DNA of 64,000 nt from Pseudopithomyces maydicus (Eukaryota > Ascomycota > Dothideomycetes > Pleosporales > Didymosphaeriaceae), in NCBI GenBank assembly GCA_026873275.1, contig JANTUC010000017.1:372001-436000 (forward strand), read 5' to 3'. Positions 57,301 to 64,000 of this stretch are shown piece after piece. Every line of letters starts with the position of its first letter. Position 1 is the stretch's first letter. Below the pieces are notes generated by a model. That model was not told the origin of the DNA, made no database searches, and worked only from the letters and a program-made list of their open reading frames with translations. The translations under genes were made by a program, and so were the position numbers.

Positions 57301-58980
57301 CAATGGCAATGATGATGGAGGTAGCCCACGAGGTGACCAAGGTGAACTTGTCTTGCCACTTGAGCAAGAACTGGCGCTTGAACAAGGCATGCACCTGAAG
57401 GTAGAACGGGATAGAGTAGACAGATTTCTTCGGTGCATGTCGCTTGCTCTCTTGGACGGCGGTCATGAATTCATCGTAAACATGCTTTTCTTCGTTCATG
57501 CGGGTGCGGTACTCGGCAATTTCAGCATTGCAGTTTGCAGCGATCTGGGACTCCTTGTAGGCTTGAGCAAGAGCATCGGGTGTGCTGGGAACATCTTTTT
57601 CGCTCCTTCCATCTTTGTATTCGCGTTCGAAAGGATCTGTGCAACCAGTCAGGTAGTCGGGTGATGTCTGACGCGGCTTTTCCTTGAAACCAAGATTTTC
57701 GAAGTAAGCACGCGCTTCTTTGGCAGGACCAAAATAGACCTGTCGTCCGCTATCGATTACAAGCACTTTGTCAAAAACCTTGTAGATGTTCTCGGAGGCT
57801 TGGTACAGAGATACGAAGGTGGTGGTCTTGTAGATATTGGTGAGTACGCGGAGAGATCGGGCATAGTCGACGGCAGTAGAAGCATCGAGACCACGGGTCG
57901 AGTTGTCCCAGGAAATGACGGAAGCGCCAGTAATCATAGTTTCGGCGATGGAAACACGCTTTCGCTCACCTCCGGAAACTCCACGTACAAAAGGGTTGCC
58001 GACAATGGTGTTACGAGTGTGTTCGATATTGAACATCTTGAGCATAAGTTCGATGACACGATTCTTGAAGTCTTTGCGGGAGACGCCGGCTGGCCGTTTT
58101 CCGGGAACCTTGGTTTCGAGCGCGAAATCGAGGGTTTGTTCGACGGTCAAAGTGGGGTGATGGTTTTCGTCTTCCTCGCAGTAGACGGCCTCTCCACGGT
58201 AGCGCTTCTCGAAGAAGTCGCTTTCGAATGGGCCATACAAGACCTTACCACCGATGTTTGTGTATCCGTAGCGTTGGTTCGAAGCAACTTTGAGGAAGGT
58301 GGTGCATCCGCTTCCGGGTCTACCCAAGACCAAGCACATCTCGCCTGGCTTCACAACACCTTTGAAATCCTTCAAGATGTCGAATTCGCGGCCCTTTTTG
58401 CCAATGCCTAGGATACTTTGCATCGTACCATAGACATTGAAGAAAGAAACGAAGGCATCGGGAAACGTCTTGACAAAGTCTATTGAAGTTCACATGTTAG
58501 CCTGTTTGTTAGCACTAGTGCGTTGTGGAAATACGAACTCTTGACGCCTCCAATACCGCTCACGGTCAGATCCTCGAAAAGCACACCGATCTGCTTGGAC
58601 TTGATACCTGCTGTTTCCTCTTCGTCACGGTTGCCTCGCAGCACCGTCTCCAGGTCAAATGGCTCCTCCGATCCAGTTTCCTCCTCAACTGCCTTTTCAA
58701 TGTCGGTTGTGGCCCCCTTGCGACTTTGGCGAGACTTGGTGCGGCTCAGCTGGCTGGTCCGAGAGAATTCACGGTTCAAGGCAGCGAATTCGGCTTCTGC
58801 TCTCGAAATGTTGACGCCTCCATGGCTGTGTTCCGACGGTTGTGCGCTCTTCTCCCCAGTGCCGCTAGATATCGTGGTGACACTTTCTTCCTCACCATGG
58901 CCGATTTTATTAACAGCGCCCTCGGGCTCTTCACGCACCGCCGTAGTGCTCAAAGGAACGTCGACCTTTTCTGGATCCAT
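54333..58980 (-). CDS. PDR-type ABC multidrug transporter, full length
   Basis: Five exons: 58980-58539, 58479-56105, 56058-55741, 55690-54413, 54362-54333; 1480 residues, normal for ABCG/PDR. The order is (NBD-TMD)x2. NBD1 has the degenerate Walker A GRPGSGCTTFLK, an intact signature VSGGERKRVS and ISWDNSTRGLDAST. NBD2 has a normal Walker A GASGAGKTTLLD, an altered signature VEQRKRVTIGVEL and LLLFLDEPTSGLDSQSA. This asymmetry is standard in fungal Pdr5/Cdr1 relatives. A Cys-rich loop between the last spans (CTPVELNTF ... CQYCAYKVG) is also typical. The short final exon ends ARYLNFNRR. The first intron uses a weak GTTCGT donor but has a GCTAAC branch site. It likely exports xenobiotics or lipids at the plasma membrane. 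The start at 58980 (MDPEKVDVP) is preferred over 59097. Confidence 0.96.
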
Positions 58981-59153
58981 GATGAATGCACTCGCCAGTG
59001 TGGTGGTCACGAGCACAAAGGTCTGGCGCAGGCCACAGAGATCACGCTCTGGGCGTAGGGCTGTCGTGGGATGGAAGAAATAAGAAGCAGACGGCAAATG
59101 AACAAGGTGATTTCGAAATTATTTCCTATCGGCGTTAAGAGCGCGACATTGCG

Positions 59154-59166
59154 CTATACTATAAAC
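59154..59166 (-). promoter_or_regulatory. possible TATA element of the ABC transporter gene
   Basis: On the minus strand it reads GTTTATAGTATAG, about 175-185 bp before the chosen ATG. I saw no convincing pleiotropic drug response element nearby. Confidence 0.4.
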
Positions 59167-60977
59167 CCGAGGCCAAGGGTCTGTACGATCCACCCGCTTA
59201 CTTGTTGACGTTAGCGACGCTGGCAAAGGGCGTTTTAGCACACCGTTTGCGTTAAGCGCGCCGACCAATGTTTGAAGGGCGTGGGTGGCGGAAACAATAG
59301 CGACGTGAGTCATGATGAGCCAGATAGTCTTGGCAGTGCCGTCGTGAATACTTGTGGGGCATCACCATTCTCCTGAGGACGTTGAACCGCGAGGCCGACC
59401 TTTCACAACCGAGCTGTCCAGTCAGGTCGTGAGTTGGCAAAAATGAGACAATTCGCACCACCTATCAAATTGTGTCCTTGTTGTCCGACGCACACAGCAT
59501 GACCCACTTGGTAGTCGCGCTACATTCCTCCTTACCGATGCTCTTTCATTGTTTATGGCTTCGGAACCGGATGCTCAGCGATCCGAACCGAACCGCGTGG
59601 CTTGCCCCACTTGTCGCCCTTCCGAACAACACCTTTTCTACATATGTAAGCAGTTTAAAGGGTATGTATTCTCATCAAGGACGTCCGCCTTTCGTCCGCT
59701 CTCGAGCAGCTCGGAGACATATGTCAAATACCACCCCCTCATGGCTAGCCTCATCCTCAGAATTATGTCGCCAACACCTCTTTGCTGCCCTCCTCCTTCC
59801 AATTTGTAATCGAGTACCCTTGGTACGGCCGCATATCCTCGACTTCCCCGCTGAACAGCCTCAATCGCTCGCGTCCCTTACGACCCACTCTGCGCCCGTC
59901 CCACCGGTCCTGCCCCGCTCTTCTCAGGTCTGAAGAGTGAGAAATCCAGATTTGACCGTGTGGGGAAATTGCCATGTACCCATTGGCTCATGTCGCCCTT
60001 TTCCCCGGATGATTTCTGCTGCTATCAAAAGTTCCCGCCGCGGCCGGATGTCTGAGAAGTTTTGTAGACTGTGCACCCACTTCGCCATCTTTCTCCTCTC
60101 TTCACACATCGCCGCTTCGCGTTGAATACGCGCCCATCCGGCGCACGGAGTAAGGCATATCGAGCCAGCTAATCGCGTCCAGGACTTGTGTGTTTGACTA
60201 AGCTCCCGCCTCTACCGGATCCTCCACCTAATTGCGACCACGCCGCTGAGCTACGACCGTGTTTAACATTGTAAATAGACAATTACCATGGAACCGTTCA
60301 ATTCGAACCCGCTGCCAATCACATAACGACAGCCACACGATGACGATGATGGAGCGCGCCACGGTGGTTGTCTAGCGATGCATGTGATTGGCTCAGCCGT
60401 ATAGCTAGCCCTAGGGTGCCATTTGCAACTTGGCTGTCGTATTTGCTTCTTCCTCCGACTTGCGATCGCCGACACAGGACCCATTGTCAATACGATATCC
60501 AAAAATACCCATGTCTCAACGTCGCGATATGTTTGCCTCTTTGCGTTGTCATCTCAAGAAGAATCGCGGTGGTGACGCGAACTCCGATCTCGAATTGACT
60601 CACCGCGCGTAGCCTCAGAACCGGTCAATTGGCTTGCGGTGCTCATCCATGGCACCGTTACTGGCCCTGCATCTCCAATACTCCAATCACGGCTTCCACC
60701 GCTCTCGCGTTATGCCCGATCCGACTTCGCAGATGTCTTAGCTGGCATACGTCTTTTAATAATCACATGAGCTGTACTCCAGGCTTCCATAACCAGACGT
60801 TGCGTATTTCGTAAGGTTGGTCTACGGCAAGTTGACGCGGTATCAGGTGCCATGGCGCATTCCAGATGCTCTGCGAAACGGGCGATATAGTATTCTTAGT
60901 CGGGTCGGATCATGTACCCGACTAAAACCAAAGATATAGCGAGACCGTGAAAATCAATTCTTATCCAACTAAAGTTT
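59167..60977. other. gene-poor region upstream of the ABC gene
   Basis: No supported gene. The longest frame (59472-59933, plus, 153 codons) overlaps another open frame and shows no domain or splice pattern. Confidence 0.45.
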
Positions 60978-60983
60978 TATAAA
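60978..60983 (+). promoter_or_regulatory. TATA box before the small ORF at 61103
   Basis: TATAAA 125 bp before the ATG, followed by a CT-rich leader (61040-61100). Confidence 0.4.
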
Positions 60984-61102
60984 CACCACCGTTTGCGCCG
61001 GTTCTTTCTACTCCATACACAAGCATCGCACTCGGTCTCTCATCTCCAATACTCATCCTACAATCGTTCGATTATTTTGCTTCATTTTCCATCCTCTCCA
61101 TC

Positions 61103-61288
61103 ATGCATTCTATCCCGCCTATTCGATTTGCACCATTGCAAGTTACCAGTACTCCTTCGCCCAATGGCAACAACGGTCATCCTTTCTTGCAACCGCAAAC
61201 TTCGACTTCTTCGACCTCTTCGTCCAACTCGGGATCTGCCGCTCAAACGCCGAACGCAACCCAGAATAGTCCAAAGAATGGACAGTAG
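61103..61288 (+). CDS. tentative small protein, 61 residues
   Basis: The frame reads MHSIPPIRFAPLQVTS then a Pro/Ser/Thr/Asn/Gln-rich stretch to PNATQNSPKNGQ. The TATA box and CT-rich leader at normal spacing are the main support. There is no signal peptide or domain. Low-complexity composition means the open frame could be chance. Confidence 0.35.
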   Translation: MHSIPPIRFAPLQVTSTPSPNGNNGHPFLQPQTSTSSTSSSNSGSAAQTPNATQNSPKNGQ

Positions 61289-63149
61289 TCGACCGCTTGA
61301 GTTCCGCAAAACAGCGATCAGAAGAACGGCCATGCTTGATAGCAAATCCACAACTTTTCCCGTTCCACGATTTAGATTGCAACACCAGATGTGTCACAGC
61401 AAAACTATGAGCAAGGCTGCTATACTCGAATGTCCAGGAAACCTACGGTCAAAGTTTACGTTAGGTTGTACTGAAGGGCACCGCCACCACCTGTCGTAGA
61501 CGCTAGTATTCGGCATATCTCATTTCTCACCACCAGGGCGCTGTTTTTTGGATCGAAATGCGGTCACTGTCTTCAGCTCTGAGATAGACCAATGGGGTAT
61601 AGATTTGTTAGATGAGATGCGTTTTTGAACGTCGCATTGGCCAACTGGGATATTACTTTCTTTCTGTCGAGTCATTCTTCACTTCCCACTTCTATCCTTC
61701 ATTTTCCACATTTCACTCTGCACTTTCCACTTTCCATTTTCGTAGCTACAATCCATCTCAACATTTATATAACCAATCGCGCTTCTTTAGCATGATGTCT
61801 CCGTCATATGCAGTTCTCTTCCATACGTCCCTTCAAGCTCACCGGTTTCTAGGCGTCCCGGCAATACCGACGTCGACACTCCGCAAAGCTTACATTGCCT
61901 GCGATTCCGTTTTTAGCTGCATTTTCTCCGATTATGACCACAACGACCAACCGTCGGAGAATCCGAGGATAAAACTTGACATCGCATCTATTACTCTGTT
62001 GGTGCCTCTCGGCAATGAAGCGGAGACTTTTTGTCTTTCAGCTCTGCGACACGCATATGCCACCGCTGGCCAATTAGATGCATTCACCCATGTAACCTAC
62101 TCATTATGACGGGAACGGTATTGTGCAGTCAGTCTGATCTCAAGCGCAGGACACGTCTTAGAGCATGTGTAACATCACGGCAAAGACGAATCATGTCTCA
62201 AGAGTGCTGCCCTCAGACCACCGGATCTGTCGTCCGACTTCTCATGACCAAACAGACACCCGCCGAATCCGCTCGTCTAATTCTTCACTATTCTACAGCA
62301 TTCCATCCGCTCTTCTCACACACTACACTTACCTCACCCATCATCCAGGCACCAGTAAGCACACGTGCACATCCGTATACGTCCCACCCGTACCTCGGCC
62401 CCCTCGGTGCGACCCGAACAGCCGAATCAGAACCGCCCCCTTGGCTACCATTTCCGCATAGCTGGAGATGCCGGAAATGCACGATTTTGGTCAAGCATTG
62501 CCAAGCAGGGATCCTGCGAGGTGATTGTGCGACAGTGGGGGCCAAACGCGATGGGAGAGCAGGGATAAGAATAGGTGGAATACGAGGACGACGAGTCACG
62601 GGTGGTATTTGCGGCTGCAAAAATAAAACAACAATGGGGAATGGGCGGTGGCTAGTGAGGTTATGGACCTGCGTCTCGGCTTCTGGGGCGGCATTGTTAG
62701 TGGCGCTATGGGGGTGGAAGTGTGGTGTGGTGTGGTGCGGAATTTTTTTGTTTGAGGAATGGGTCCGCGATTGTTATAGAAACGTGATCTTCGGGTAGTG
62801 TCGGGGTTAGAGTGTGTACGATAGTGGGTACTTTGCTCAAAGAGTGGACTATTTGTAGACGCTGGGTGCACAGCTCCTATCAGTGACATTTGGGATTTCG
62901 GCGTTGTTGTAGTTTATTTTGACAGCCGGATAAGAGCGATGTTTTAGTTGGGCCGACCATGACACGAGCTCAGCCGACCATCAGTTTGATGTGTTAATGC
63001 GCAAGCGATGGAACGACCATTTTTACACCAGAGCAAGTTAAATAATAGCTTGGGGCTAGAAACAATGTTTCAAGAGGAAGACTAGGTTGATTGTTACAGC
63101 GAGACGGTATCGAGGCTTCAGCTTTGGTGGAATACTATTATTGTATGAA
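61289..63149. other. intergenic with doubtful ORFs
   Basis: Frames at 61792-62109 (105 codons) and 62031-62798 (255 codons) overlap. The first starts only 20 bp after a TATATAA at 61766-61772, too close to be its TATA box. The second contains a Cys-rich WRCRKCTILVKHC but no recognised fold. Neither is supported as a gene. CT-rich tracts occur at 61680-61740. Confidence 0.4.
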
Positions 63150-64000
63150 CTTGATGGTGGAATCAACTTCAGAGTGGTGGCCTCATTTGGTGGTCGGGTG
63201 GACTTCAGTGTGGTGGTCTCGGCTACCGATATGGTGGGATGAGCTTCAGCGTGGTGGCTTCAGCTGTTAACGTGGTCGGATGAGCTTCAGTGTGGTGGCC
63301 TCAGCTATAAACGTGGTTGGATGGACTCTGGAGTTGAATCACCTCTAGGACGGTATTCTCAGCTACTTCTATGTTTAGTGATCAAGTGAACGGATAAGTT
63401 AGGTAGGTTCGATGAACTTTAGCGATCAATCAAATTAATAGGTCGAGCATGTTGGTATGAGGAAGTTCAAGGTGGGTTACAGACGAGCCCACCACCTAAA
63501 AGAAGGGGCCACCAGAGACGTGGTGGGCTTGGCTTTCCGGAGGTGGGCTGGGCTGTATGCTCGAAGTCCGAGCGTGGTGGGATCAATCGAGCGAACACAC
63601 CTTGGTCGGATGGACTTCTTATGTGGTGGCCTCAGCTTGAGCGGTGGTGGGCTCGGGTATATGATATGCGTATAAGTGTTGTGGTCTGGAATACGTCCTC
63701 ATATAATGGTTATATGAACTTCTGTGTGGCTTCAACTACTCGTCAGTTTCATGCTTGAATAGATTTAGTGTTCAGGTGAAAGCATGGTCGTAGTGCTCCA
63801 CGCTTGGTGGTCGGATGGTCTCTTTGAGTGGTGGCCTCAGCTCTAGCGCTGGTGGGCTCAACTACAGCAGAAATAAGCACTCGACGTGGTGGGCTTAACT
63901 CCTCCACAATCCATGGGCATATAACCCTGAATGTTGTGATAGTAGTTATTTGCACTCTTGGTGCTGGGATGAATTGAATGGTCGAATGAACTTTCAGTGT
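63150..64000. repeat. degenerate minisatellite, about 41 bp unit
   Basis: Units resemble GGTCGGATGAGCTTCAGTG followed by TGGTGGCCTCAGCTNTAAACGT. Clear unit starts are at 63201, 63241 and 63282 (spacing 40-41 bp). More diverged copies recur near 63610, 63810 and at the window end (TGGTCGAATGAACTTTCAG). GTGGTGG and CCTCAGCT are the best-kept blocks. The array continues past the window edge. Open frames inside it are by-products. Confidence 0.75.

Noticed and set aside
60241..60256. A-box-like GTAGCTCAGCGGC on the minus strand
   Set aside because: No B box or acceptor stem at the expected distance.
61766..61772. TATATAA as promoter of the ORF at 61792
   Set aside because: Only 20 bp before the ATG, leaving no room for a transcription start and leader.

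Overview
This is nuclear DNA from a filamentous ascomycete (Pezizomycotina). The reasons are 46-127 bp introns with CTAAC/CTGAC-type branch sites, CT-rich leaders, and a fungal gene set: PDR-type ABC pump, Zn2Cys6 regulator, GMC oxidoreductase, fungal GH1, URC4 and GTR1. Dothideomycetes is my guess from the overall feel of the proteins; the sequence does not prove it. About 20 confident protein genes lie on both strands, roughly one per 3 kb. I found no rRNA, tRNA, transposon or CRISPR.

Layout. 0-6.5 kb: nucleotidyltransferase-like gene (-), NAP/SET histone chaperone (+), a tentative small spliced gene (+), secreted GH1 beta-glucosidase (+). 8-10 kb: LisH-CTLH-WD40 protein of the GID7/WDR26 type (+). 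11.4-18.3 kb: an accessory-looking run of MFS transporter (+), single-pass membrane protein (-), 2-oxoglutarate oxygenase (-) and secreted GMC oxidoreductase (-). 19-25 kb: F-box protein, secreted class 3 lipase, and a 78-residue two-exon protein. 26-34.5 kb: PQ-loop vacuolar transporter (-), secreted type I membrane protein (+), auxilin/SWA2 (-). 36.8-41 kb: URC4 and GTR1 (+). 42.6-53.3 kb: Zn2Cys6 regulator (-), WW-domain protein (+), YAR1-like ankyrin protein (-), serine/proline-rich single-pass membrane protein (-). 54.3-59 kb: full-length PDR ABC transporter (-). 59-64 kb: gene-poor, ending in a degenerate minisatellite that runs off the window.

How the genes relate. Several housekeeping genes concern nutrient status: GTR1 (TORC1 signalling), a YPQ-like amino-acid transporter, a GID7-like ubiquitin-ligase subunit and URC4. 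They are not an operon-like unit. The lipase, beta-glucosidase and GMC enzyme are secreted degradative enzymes. The transporter/oxygenase/GMC run could be a small metabolic locus, but no backbone synthase is present.

The most important structural observation concerns data quality. Six otherwise intact genes carry eight one-base reading-frame breaks. Seven look like one missing base, most in or beside C/G-rich runs, and restoring one base each makes the coding lengths exact multiples of three. This points to consensus errors rather than decay, and automated models of these six genes will be wrong. I did not find a convincing new molecular system. The best candidates for new biology are the small conserved-looking spliced protein, the stop-free introns that allow isoforms, and the terminal repeat array.
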